Shown here: in pieces, positions 1 through 7,190 of the stretch
Layout: each line of letters starts with the position of its first letter
Position numbering within the stretch: the first letter of the stretch is position 1
Position numbers and translations under genes: made by a program
Source of the DNA: Candidatus Aminicenantota bacterium
Lineage (GTDB): Bacteria; Acidobacteriota; Aminicenantia; Aminicenantales; JAFGAV01
Assembly (NCBI GenBank): GCA_016867615.1
Contig: VGJG01000079.1
Location: 1 to 7,190, forward strand
Length of the DNA stretch: 7,190 nucleotides
Reading direction: 5' to 3'
The notes under the pieces: generated by a model
Seen by the model: only the letters and a program-made list of their open reading frames with translations
Told to the model about the DNA's origin: nothing
Database searches by the model: none

Positions 1-1419
1 CTGGATGAGGAAGAAGGCGGCGATGACCGTCGTCACGTTGGAGTCGATGATGGCGCTCAGAGCGCGGGAGAACCCGAAGCCGATGGCGCTCAAGACGCTC
101 CGCCCGGACCGGATCTCCTCCCGGATGCGCTCGAAGATCAGGACGTTGGCGTCCACGGACATGCCGATGGTCAGGATGATGCCGGCGATGCCGGGCAGGG
201 TCAGGGCCACGGGGATTTTCATCACCACCAGGGCGCCCAGGGTGCCGATGAGGATGACCAGGTTGAACAGCAGGGCCACCACGGCGTTGATCCCCGCGCC
301 CCGGTAATAGAACACCATGAACACCAGGGTGATAAAGAACGAGGCGACGATGGCCAACAGGCCCCGGCGGATGGAATCCGCTCCCAGGGAGGGGCCGATC
401 GTCCGGTTCTCCAGGATCTTGATCGAAGCCGGCAGCGCGCCGGATTTGAGGGTCACGATCAGGTCGCGGACCTCCTCGATACTGAACCGGCCGCGGATGA
501 TTCCCCGGTCGGAGATGCGGTCCTGGATCGTGGGCGCGGACTGGACCTTTCCGTCCAGGATGATGGCCACCGGCTTGCCGATGTTCTCGCCCGTCAGCCG
601 GGCGAACCGGGCGGAGCCCTCGGGCTTGAGCTCGAACCCCACGGCCGGGTTGTCCATCTCGTCCCGGTCGAGGTTCACCGAGCTCAAGTCCTGGCCGGTG
701 ATGGTCGCCACGCGGCTGACGAGGTAATAACCGCCCTCGGTCTTCTTGGGGTCGCCCTTGATGACTTCCATGTCCTCCGGGACGGCGCCGCCGAAGCTCT
801 GCAGGAGGGCGGCCTCCTCTGGGGCCGGCCCGGCATGGACCAGCTTCCACTCCAAGAGGGCCGTTGTCCGGATGAGGTTCATCGCCCGGTCGGGGTTGGA
901 GATGCCGGGCAGCTCGACGACGATGCGGTCGCCCTCGGCGCCGCCCTGGCGCTGGATGGTGGGCTCCGAGACGCCGAAGAGGTCGACCCGGTTGTTGATC
1001 GTCGCCAGGGCCTGGTCGACCGTTTCGGTGCGGATCGATCTCTCGGCGGCGTGCTTCAATGTCAGCCTGAAGGCCCCGGCGGTGACCGAGTAATCCCAGT
1101 CCCTCAGGTATTCGTCCAGGAGGTCCCGGACCTTGCCCTCGTCGTCGGCCGGAAATTGGGCCAGGGCGAACCGGCCGAGTTCGCCCTTGGTGATGGAACC
1201 GACGGTGAGCTTCTTCCTGGCGACCAGCTCTTTCAGACGGCCGATGGTCTGGTCGACATAGATCTCGACGGCGTCGTCGGTCTGAACTTGAAAAAGGAGG
1301 TGCATGCCGCCCGCCAGGTCCAGTCCCAGGGGGATTTTCCGCGGGGGCCAGCCCAGGATGACCGCCGCGCCCAGGACGACGAGCACCAGAATGACTTTTG
1401 CCAGCAGGTTTCTTCTCAT
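1..1419 (-). CDS. secD: Protein translocase subunit SecD, C-terminus cut by the window edge
   Basis: SecD is an inner-membrane accessory subunit of the Sec translocon; with SecF it uses the proton-motive force to help pull exported proteins across the membrane. I translated 473 codons from the ATG at 1417-1419 with no stop before base 1, so only a short C-terminal piece seems to be missing. Visible features: an N-terminal membrane segment (about residues 8-24), the GLDLAGG motif (32-38), the periplasmic P1 region with NNRVDLFGV (142-150) and a RIVVELPG block (165-172), then TIGPSLGADSIRRGL (340-354) leading into membrane segments from about 351. The family signature SVDANVLIFERIREE is at 421-435. 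An AGGA lies 6 bases before the ATG (1426-1429). It is the last visible gene of the minus-strand cluster after yajC; secF, if linked, would be beyond the left edge. Family assignment is very secure. Confidence 0.96.
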   Translation of the reverse strand, partial: MRRNLLAKVILVLVVLGAAVILGWPPRKIPLGLDLAGGMHLLFQVQTDDAVEIYVDQTIGRLKELVARKKLTVGSITKGELGRFALAQFPADDEGKVRDLLDEYLRDWDYSVTAGAFRLTLKHAAERSIRTETVDQALATINNRVDLFGVSEPTIQRQGGAEGDRIVVELPGISNPDRAMNLIRTTALLEWKLVHAGPAPEEAALLQSFGGAVPEDMEVIKGDPKKTEGGYYLVSRVATITGQDLSSVNLDRDEMDNPAVGFELKPEGSARFARLTGENIGKPVAIILDGKVQSAPTIQDRISDRGIIRGRFSIEEVRDLIVTLKSGALPASIKILENRTIGPSLGADSIRRGLLAIVASFFITLVFMVFYYRGAGINAVVALLFNLVILIGTLGALVVMKIPVALTLPGIAGIILTIGMSVDANVLIFERIREEIRSGRSVLSAIGFGFSRALSAIIDSNVTTVIAAFFLIQ

Positions 1420-1486
1420 TGCGGGTCCTGATTCATGGAATGCGGCCCTTGCCGGACCGGGGGAGTCGGGCGCGGCCGTCCGGGCG

Positions 1487-1852
1487 TCAGTCGCCCTTTT
1501 CCGCCTTGGGCAGAATCACGCCCACGGCGCTCTTGGTGATCTGGATGACGGTGTTGGAGGCGATCTTGACTTCGAGTTTGTCCGCGGACTTGAAGCCCAT
1601 GACCGTGCCGTAGATGCCCCCGGTGGTGACGATGCGGTCTCCGGACTTGAGGTTGCCCACCATCTCCATGTGCTTCTTCTGTTTCTTGCGGGCGGGCATG
1701 ATGAGCAGCAAGTAGAAGATGATGAAGATGCCGAACATCATAACGAACATCATCAGCGAGGACCCTCCCGCCGCGGCGCCCTGGGTCGTGGGCGTCGCCG
1801 CGGACGATGGGGCCGGCTGGGCCTGAAGGCCGAGGAGGTTGAAGAGCGTCAT
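1487..1852 (-). CDS. yajC: Sec translocon accessory protein YajC
   Basis: YajC is a small single-pass membrane protein that associates with SecDF and the SecYEG channel. The 121-residue product is normal length for the family. It has a short N-terminal stretch, a low-complexity Ala/Pro/Thr/Gly linker (about residues 11-31), one very hydrophobic Met/Phe/Ile-rich membrane segment (about 33-53) and the diagnostic basic cytoplasmic block IMPARKKQKKH (51-61). After this comes the conserved NLKSGDRIVTTGGIYGTV region (67-84). The start is supported by AAGGA at 1862-1866, which lies inside the end of tgt and 9 bases before the ATG. The gene begins 5 bases after the tgt stop, so the two are almost certainly cotranscribed. 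The 67-base gap to secD holds the secD ribosome binding site and no other gene. I see nothing abnormal in it. Confidence 0.95.
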   Translation of the reverse strand: MTLFNLLGLQAQPAPSSAATPTTQGAAAGGSSLMMFVMMFGIFIIFYLLLIMPARKKQKKHMEMVGNLKSGDRIVTTGGIYGTVMGFKSADKLEVKIASNTVIQITKSAVGVILPKAEKGD

Positions 1853-1857
1853 AGCGG

Positions 1858-4037
<2,180 letters not shown>

Positions 4038-4043
4038 CGTCTA

Positions 4044-4072
4044 AGTAAAGCCCGATCGGGAAAGCCTGTCAA
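4044..4072 (-). promoter_or_regulatory. Sigma-70-type promoter for the ychF-like/tgt/yajC/secD cluster
   Basis: Read on the minus strand there is a perfect -35 TTGACA (4067-4072), a 17-base spacer and a -10 TTTACT (4044-4049, 4 of 6 consensus). Only 6 bases (TAGACG) separate the -10 from the ATG at 4037. A transcript starting at the usual distance would begin at or within a base or two of the start codon, with no room for a ribosome binding site. The promoter reading is inference from consensus and position. Confidence 0.6.
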
Positions 4073-4077
4073 GCGGG

Positions 4078-4152
4078 GGATGAGGCAAGCCGATGGGGCC
4101 CCCCTTCCGCTATGGGGGCCTCGGGGCGAACCCGGCGCCGTTAGCCTCATCC
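4078..4152. other. Structured element closed by a perfect 9-bp inverted repeat
   Basis: GGATGAGGC at 4078-4086 is exactly complementary to GCCTCATCC at 4144-4152. Inside, GGCCCCC (4097-4103) pairs with GGGGGCC (4114-4120) around a 10-base loop and can be extended by a G-U and a G-C pair. GCCG (4089-4092) can also pair with CGGC (4133-4136), or CGGG (4122-4125) with CCCG (4131-4134). No T-run follows on either strand, so it does not look like an intrinsic terminator. Its left arm begins 6 bases upstream of the minus-strand -35 box. In GC-rich DNA some pairing arises by chance. I estimate roughly 0.1-0.2 chance 9-bp pairs in a region this size, so support is moderate. Confidence 0.45.
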
Positions 4153-4190
4153 GAGAATAAGAGCGAAGGCGGATCCTCGGCGCATGTCGC

Positions 4191-4239
4191 CTCGGCACTT
4201 TCCTTAGTCTTAATTGAAAACTGAAGAGAAGAAGCCGAG
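4191..4239. other. Long imperfect stem-loop in the divergent intergenic region
   Basis: CTCGGC (4191-4196) pairs with GCCGAG (4234-4239). Inside this, the strand from 4200 to 4208 pairs with 4220-4230, allowing bulges at G4223 and A4227, around an AT-rich loop of about 11 bases. In total about 15-16 pairs can form. Neither strand has a T-run after the stem. Role unknown: candidates are an RNA fold, a small RNA or an operator. Confidence 0.4.
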
Positions 4240-4260
4240 CGCTCATGGGGAAGGGTTTCT

Positions 4261-4293
4261 CGACACCCGGCGGGGGAGAGGGAGCGCCGGTCG
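4261..4293. other. Hairpin with an all-purine loop upstream of lepB1
   Basis: CCGGCG (4267-4272) and CGCCGG (4285-4290) form a perfect 6-bp stem around a 12-base loop made only of G and A. CGA (4261-4263) and TCG (4291-4293) can lengthen the stem beyond a 3-base bulge. No T-run follows. It is short and GC-rich, so chance is a real possibility. Confidence 0.3.
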
Positions 4294-4315
4294 GGCAACG
4301 CGGAGGAGGCGGCCG

Positions 4316-4344
4316 TTGTTATTGGGGGAGAATAATACTATTCT
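4316..4344 (+). promoter_or_regulatory. Candidate sigma-70-type promoter for lepB1
   Basis: TTGTTA (4316-4321, 4 of 6 consensus) and TATTCT (4339-4344, 4 of 6) are separated by exactly 17 bases in the only AT-rich patch just ahead of lepB1. Transcription would begin near 4351, leaving a leader of about 20 bases that still includes the AGAGG at 4356-4360. Confidence 0.45.
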
Positions 4345-4369
4345 ATGCGTCGGATAGAGGCCGCAAACC

Positions 4370-5047
4370 TTGAGCAAAAAAGATAAGAAGCCCCGGACGA
4401 AGAGCGGGCTGCGGGAAGCGTTCGAGCTTCTGGCCGAGACGGCCGTCTTCGTCTTTTTCATACTGACCTTCGTCGTCCAGTCGTTCGGTGTGCCCACGCC
4501 CTCCATGGAGCCCGCGCTTCTTGTCGGGGATTTCATCCTGGTCAACAAGATGGCCGCCGCCCCGGCCGCGTCCGCCTTGGAGAGGGCGTTGCTCCCCAGG
4601 CGGGAGCTCCGCCGGGGGGACATCGTGGCCTTCAAGGCCCCGTCCGAGGATTTGAAGAAGGATTACGTCAAGCGGGTCATCGCCCTGGAGGGCGAGCGGC
4701 TCGAGATCCGGGGCAAACAGGTCCTGGTCGACGGCCTGCCCCTTCCGGAGCCCTACAAGGTCCATCTCTACGGCGCCCTGCCCCTCGAGGGCGACCATTT
4801 CGGTCCCCTGACCGTGCCCCGGGGGCATGTCTTCGTCATGGGCGACAACCGCGACGACAGCGCCGACGGCCGGACCTGGGGTTTTCTCCCCGCCGAGTAC
4901 GTCAAGGGCTTTCCCTGGCTCATTTATTTCTCCTACCGCGCCGAGCCCAACTCCCACCTGCGGACGGGGCTGGGAGAGAGGCTCAAGCGCTTCCTGAGCC
5001 TGCTGCCCAAGGCGCGCTGGAACAGGATGTTCAAGGTCGTGCGCTGA
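4370..5047 (+). CDS. lepB: Type I signal peptidase, shorter paralogue
   Basis: This membrane-bound serine protease removes signal peptides from proteins exported by Sec. The 225-residue product has a basic N-terminus (KKDKKPRTK), one membrane segment (about residues 22-40), the catalytic serine in PTPSMEP (Ser45), box C RRGDIVAFKAP (81-91) and the general-base lysine in YVKRVIALEGE (Lys101). Box E, MGDNRDDSADGR, is at 157-168, followed by a WLIYFSY strand. The serine and lysine are both present, so it should be active. The start is a TTG at 4370: an in-frame TAG at 4355-4357 blocks any earlier start, the next ATG would remove the active site, and AGAGG lies 9 bases upstream. It has a single N-terminal membrane segment, unlike its neighbour. 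The C-terminus ends in the basic tail RWNRMFKVVR, which resembles the tail of the second copy. Confidence 0.93.
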   Translation: MSKKDKKPRTKSGLREAFELLAETAVFVFFILTFVVQSFGVPTPSMEPALLVGDFILVNKMAAAPAASALERALLPRRELRRGDIVAFKAPSEDLKKDYVKRVIALEGERLEIRGKQVLVDGLPLPEPYKVHLYGALPLEGDHFGPLTVPRGHVFVMGDNRDDSADGRTWGFLPAEYVKGFPWLIYFSYRAEPNSHLRTGLGERLKRFLSLLPKARWNRMFKVVR

Positions 5048-5053
5048 AGAAAT

Positions 5054-5087
5054 GCGGCGACGCGCCGCCGGGATCAAAAAACCGGCG
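5054..5087. other. Two mutually exclusive hairpins between the lepB genes
   Basis: GCGGCG (5054-5059) and CGCCGC (5063-5068) form a 6-bp stem with a 3-base loop. CGCCGG (5066-5071) and CCGGCG (5082-5087) form another 6-bp stem with an A-rich 10-base loop. They share bases 5066-5068, so only one can form. They lie 6 bases after the lepB1 stop and just before the lepB2 promoter. There is no T-run, so this is at best a weak lepB1 terminator or attenuator. Confidence 0.3.
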
Positions 5088-5090
5088 CTC

Positions 5091-5119
5091 TTGATGAAAT
5101 CGTCCGTTTCTTATATAGT
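5091..5119 (+). promoter_or_regulatory. Sigma-70-type promoter for lepB2
   Basis: TTGATG (5091-5096, 4 of 6) and TATAGT (5114-5119, 5 of 6) are separated by 17 bases in a locally AT-rich patch. Transcription would start near 5126 and leave a leader of about 37 bases carrying the GAGGTG at 5150-5155. This suggests lepB2 can be expressed independently of lepB1. Confidence 0.6.
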
Positions 5120-5162
5120 ACCCCTCCGTTTCCATGAGAATTCAGACCCGAGGTGAACGCCC

Positions 5163-5999
5163 GTGAAGACATACAGGCTGGTCCGCATCCTGTCCCTCCT
5201 GGCCGTGGTGGTCATCGCCCTGTTTTTCCCCGTGACCAAAGCGTTGAACGCCCTGCTCGTCGGACTCGTGCTTTATATCATCCGGGGCGTCATCCTGACC
5301 GTCGTCTTCGAGAAGCAGCAGAAGAAGGACCCGGAAAAATCCAGGAACGTCTTTCGCGAGATGTTCGAACTTGTCGTCGAGACGGCCGTGTTCGTCTTTT
5401 TCGTCATGACCTTCATCGTCCAGGCCTTCCAGATTCCCACCGGATCTATGGAGCCCACCATGCTGGTGGGGGATTTTCTCCTGGTGAACAAGCTCGTCCA
5501 TGCCCCGGCCGCGCTGCCCCTGGAGAAGGCGGTCCTTCCCCGGCGCGAGATCCGGCGGGGCGATATCGTCGTCTTCAAATCCCCGCCGGACCTGAGCAAG
5601 GATTTCGTGAAAAGGGTCATCGGGTTGCCGGGGGAGACGATCCTGATCAGGGACAAACAGGTCACGATCGACGGCCGGCCGCTGGAGGAGAGCGGGTACA
5701 AGGTCCACATTTACCCCGGACACGTCATGGACGGCGACGATTACGGCCCGGAGAAGATCCCCGCCGGACATCTGTTCGTCATGGGGGACAACCGGGACAA
5801 CAGCGCCGACAGCCGCGTCTGGAGATTCCTGCCCCTGGCGAACGTCAAGGGCCGTCCGTGGATCATTTATTTTTCTTATAAAGCCGACAGCCTGGCCTTC
5901 GAGCCCGCGGCCCCCGGGATCAAGACGAACCTCTTCAAGGAGATCCGCATCCTCATCAAGGACGGCCGCGTCAAACGCATCTTGAAAGTCATCCGCTAG
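5163..5999 (+). CDS. lepB: Type I signal peptidase, longer paralogue with extra N-terminal membrane segments
   Basis: This is a second type I signal peptidase, 278 residues long. It differs from its neighbour by about 50 extra N-terminal residues containing two hydrophobic stretches (about 7-23 and 27-48) before the usual membrane anchor (about 72-90). All catalytic boxes are present: PTGSMEPTM with Ser95, RRGDIVVFKSPP (131-142), FVKRVIGLPGE with Lys150, and MGDNRDNSADSRVW (207-220). By my hand alignment the catalytic parts of the two copies are about two-thirds identical, so they look like an old tandem duplication. The GTG start is backed by GAGGTG 7 bases upstream, and the first residues run straight into a membrane segment. 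It ends in the basic tail RVKRILKVIR, like copy one. The SMEP/GDN motifs and length fit the normal LepB family more fully than copy one does. Confidence 0.95.
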   Translation: MKTYRLVRILSLLAVVVIALFFPVTKALNALLVGLVLYIIRGVILTVVFEKQQKKDPEKSRNVFREMFELVVETAVFVFFVMTFIVQAFQIPTGSMEPTMLVGDFLLVNKLVHAPAALPLEKAVLPRREIRRGDIVVFKSPPDLSKDFVKRVIGLPGETILIRDKQVTIDGRPLEESGYKVHIYPGHVMDGDDYGPEKIPAGHLFVMGDNRDNSADSRVWRFLPLANVKGRPWIIYFSYKADSLAFEPAAPGIKTNLFKEIRILIKDGRVKRILKVIR

Positions 6000-6015
6000 C
6001 GCCCGTCGGACGCTC

Positions 6016-6045
6016 CCGCCTCTCCCCGGCAACCGGAGAGGGCGG
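6016..6045. terminator. Hairpin between convergent genes, possible bidirectional terminator
   Basis: CCGCC (6016-6020) pairs with GGCGG (6041-6045) and TCTCC (6021-6025) with GGAGA (6035-6039), with one bulged G at 6040 and a small GG/CC tip stem. This gives about 12 pairs. It lies 16 bases after the lepB2 stop and 8 bases past the stop of the convergent gene, which is where a shared terminator is expected. There is no T-run on either side, so it is not a classical intrinsic terminator. Confidence 0.45.
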
Positions 6046-6053
6046 AGTCCGGC

Positions 6054-7190
6054 CTAATCGGAGGCCTTGATGCGGATGTCCTCGTAAGAGGAGATGTAGA
6101 AGATGGGATTTTCAGCGGTGAATTCCTTGACAAAAACCTGGCTGCGCACGATGCCGTCCATGTCCCGGCCTACGGGGAGGCCGAGGAAATACAGCAGCGT
6201 GGGCGCCAGGTCGATGAGGCGCCAGCCCTCGATGTTCTTCGCCCTCGAGATTTTCTTGCCGTAGAAAAAGATCGCGCCGTCGGGCGCCTGTTCGTGATCG
6301 GCCGATACTCCGGGGCGGCCCGACATCCAGCCCAGAAGCCTCTTCCAGAAGGGGAGCGGCTCGATGCCGTGCGTCGAATAGACGATGAGCGTCTCGTCGT
6401 CCTTGAGAGAGGCCAGGCAGCGTCCGATGATCCGGTCGTAGAACTGGTAGTATTTTTCAATCACCGCGCCGAACTTGGCCGTGTCGGCGGCGTCCACGCC
6501 GCTGTAGAGGTCCGGAAAGCTGTATTGATAGAAATATTTCTCCATGGTGTTCAAGCCCGTGAGCGCCAGGGAGAAGACCCGGGGCTGGACGCGCTGGCGC
6601 TCCTGGTTGGCCTCCTCCTCGAGCCTGAAGTCCCGGAAGAAAGACTGCCGGGCGGGGGTGAACAGGGGCGAGGTCTCGAACCTCAGGTCGTCGAAGAGAA
6701 GGGCGAAAGCCGTCTCGGCCTTCTGCCCGGCCGGCGGAGCTTCCCCGGCGGCGGCCCGCCCGCGTCTCAGGACGCTCAGCCCGCAGTCGGAGAAGAGGGA
6801 CCACATATCGGCCGGACGGTCGACGGCTCCGGCCGGAGAGGGCTTGAGGAGGCCCAGCCGAGTGAGCTGGCTGAAAAAAATGAAGCGGGGGATGACATCC
6901 AGCCGCTGGGCGTGATTCCGCAGGCGGTAGGAGAGAGCGGAAAGACGGCGGTGCTTGGCCGGAAGCTTGCCCGTATCCAGGGAAGCGCCCAGCACTTCCG
7001 GCTCATTGGGGGTGAAACCCGCCAGCCTCCCCCAGCTTCCGTTTTCCACGAGGTGGCTGAAGTTGGGCAGTTTGTTCTGGGAGAGAAGGGGGATGATGAA
7101 ATCGAAGCTCAAGCCTTCCATGTCCAGCAGCGTCAGCCTGGCGTTGAACCGGGGGGCTTCCAGCACGGACGTTTTGCCCGCTGGGCGGGA
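6054..7190 (-). CDS. Alkaline-phosphatase-superfamily (type I phosphodiesterase-like) protein, possibly inactive; 5' end may lie outside window
   Basis: The frame is open from the right edge to TAG at 6054-6056. A GTG at 7164-7166 gives 370 residues, but it has no ribosome binding site and 8 more codons are open upstream, so the true start may lie outside. Residues below count from that GTG. The fold is recognisable from LTLLDMEGLSF (11-21), KLPNFSHLVENGSWGRL (32-48), DTGKLPAKH (64-72), the YYQFYDRIIG helix (239-248), IVYSTHG (261-267), DGAIFFYG (296-303) and IDLAPTLLYFLGLPVGRDMDG (318-338). These match the type I phosphodiesterase/nucleotide pyrophosphatase group. Several catalytic positions look replaced: Glu17 for the first metal Asp, Pro56 for the Ser/Thr nucleophile, Gly223 for the His of DxxxH, and Thr265 for the Asp of SDHG. 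His266, His291 and Asp219 remain. I see no signal peptide in the visible part. The substrate cannot be told from sequence. Confidence 0.75.
   Translation of the reverse strand, partial: SRPAGKTSVLEAPRFNARLTLLDMEGLSFDFIIPLLSQNKLPNFSHLVENGSWGRLAGFTPNEPEVLGASLDTGKLPAKHRRLSALSYRLRNHAQRLDVIPRFIFFSQLTRLGLLKPSPAGAVDRPADMWSLFSDCGLSVLRRGRAAAGEAPPAGQKAETAFALLFDDLRFETSPLFTPARQSFFRDFRLEEEANQERQRVQPRVFSLALTGLNTMEKYFYQYSFPDLYSGVDAADTAKFGAVIEKYYQFYDRIIGRCLASLKDDETLIVYSTHGIEPLPFWKRLLGWMSGRPGVSADHEQAPDGAIFFYGKKISRAKNIEGWRLIDLAPTLLYFLGLPVGRDMDGIVRSQVFVKEFTAENPIFYISSYEDIRIKASD

Larger units (their letters stand above)
4038..4369. other. Divergent intergenic region with outward promoters and predicted stem-loops
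   Basis: This 332-base stretch lies between the minus-strand cluster and lepB1. I see no protein gene in it. Open frames here are antisense or overlapping and lack family features. From left to right it holds the minus-strand promoter (4044-4072), a 75-base paired element (4078-4152), a second imperfect stem-loop in an AT-richer patch (4191-4239), a third hairpin with a purine loop (4261-4293), a purine-rich GGAGGAGG tract (4302-4309) and the lepB1 promoter (4316-4344). I looked for tRNA, tmRNA, SRP RNA and common riboswitch cores and recognised none. It may simply be regulatory spacer, or it may encode a small RNA. Confidence 0.7.

Noticed and set aside
1420..1486. A CCGGAC/GTCCGG inverted pair in the yajC-secD gap as a terminator
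   Set aside because: It is short, has no T-run, and would cut secD from its cluster. It is more likely chance in GC-rich sequence.
4110..4298. Small minus-strand frames in the divergent intergenic region (for example 62 and 70 codons)
   Set aside because: They lack ribosome binding sites, hydrophobic segments or recognisable motifs, and overlap each other across the predicted stem-loops.
4038..4369. tRNA, tmRNA, SRP RNA or a known riboswitch in the intergenic region
   Set aside because: I looked for T-loop, tmRNA tag, SRP apical-loop and common riboswitch core sequences by eye and found none. The structure there stays unassigned.
4345..4386. A 13-codon frame from an ATG at 4345 overlapping the lepB1 start out of frame
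   Set aside because: It has no good ribosome binding site, and the predicted lepB1 transcript would start after this ATG. It is probably chance.
5142..6032. A 296-codon minus-strand open frame opposite lepB2
   Set aside because: It is antisense to a complete signal peptidase. Its Asp/Val/Gly/His-rich translation has no family features.

Overview
This window comes from a GC-rich bacterial chromosome and is mostly housekeeping. It carries the protein-export genes secD (cut by the left edge) and yajC, the tRNA-modification gene tgt, a divergent relative of the ATPase YchF, two tandem type I signal peptidases, and a phosphodiesterase-fold protein (cut by the right edge). High GC, many GTG/TTG starts and long antisense open frames would fit Acidobacteriota, Aminicenantota or a deltaproteobacterium-like lineage. 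That placement is a low-confidence guess from protein flavour, since no rRNA or lineage marker is present.

Layout: bases 1-4037 hold a tightly packed minus-strand cluster transcribed in the order ychF-like, tgt, yajC, secD. ychF-like and tgt overlap by 4 bases, tgt and yajC are 5 bases apart, and yajC and secD are 67 bases apart. Bases 4038-4369 form a divergent intergenic region with outward-facing promoters and three predicted stem-loops between them. Bases 4370-5999 hold two plus-strand lepB paralogues 115 bases apart, the second with its own good promoter. Bases 6000-6053 hold a hairpin between convergent genes. Bases 6054-7190 hold a minus-strand alkaline-phosphatase-superfamily protein whose 5' end may lie outside the window.

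Functional theme: SecD and YajC are accessory subunits of the Sec translocon, and the two LepB proteins cleave signal peptides from proteins exported by Sec. The divergent region therefore sits between two protein-export transcription units. Tgt and the YchF-like protein are translation-related passengers; tgt-yajC-secD is a common bacterial gene order.

I see no mobile element, CRISPR array, tRNA or rRNA. I did not find a clear new multi-gene system. The points most worth a second look are (1) the YchF-like protein, which has lost three hallmark YchF motifs; (2) the phosphodiesterase-like protein, which seems to lack most catalytic residues of its fold; (3) two substrate-pocket substitutions in Tgt; (4) the structured divergent intergenic region; and (5) a promoter placed so that the YchF-like mRNA would be leaderless.
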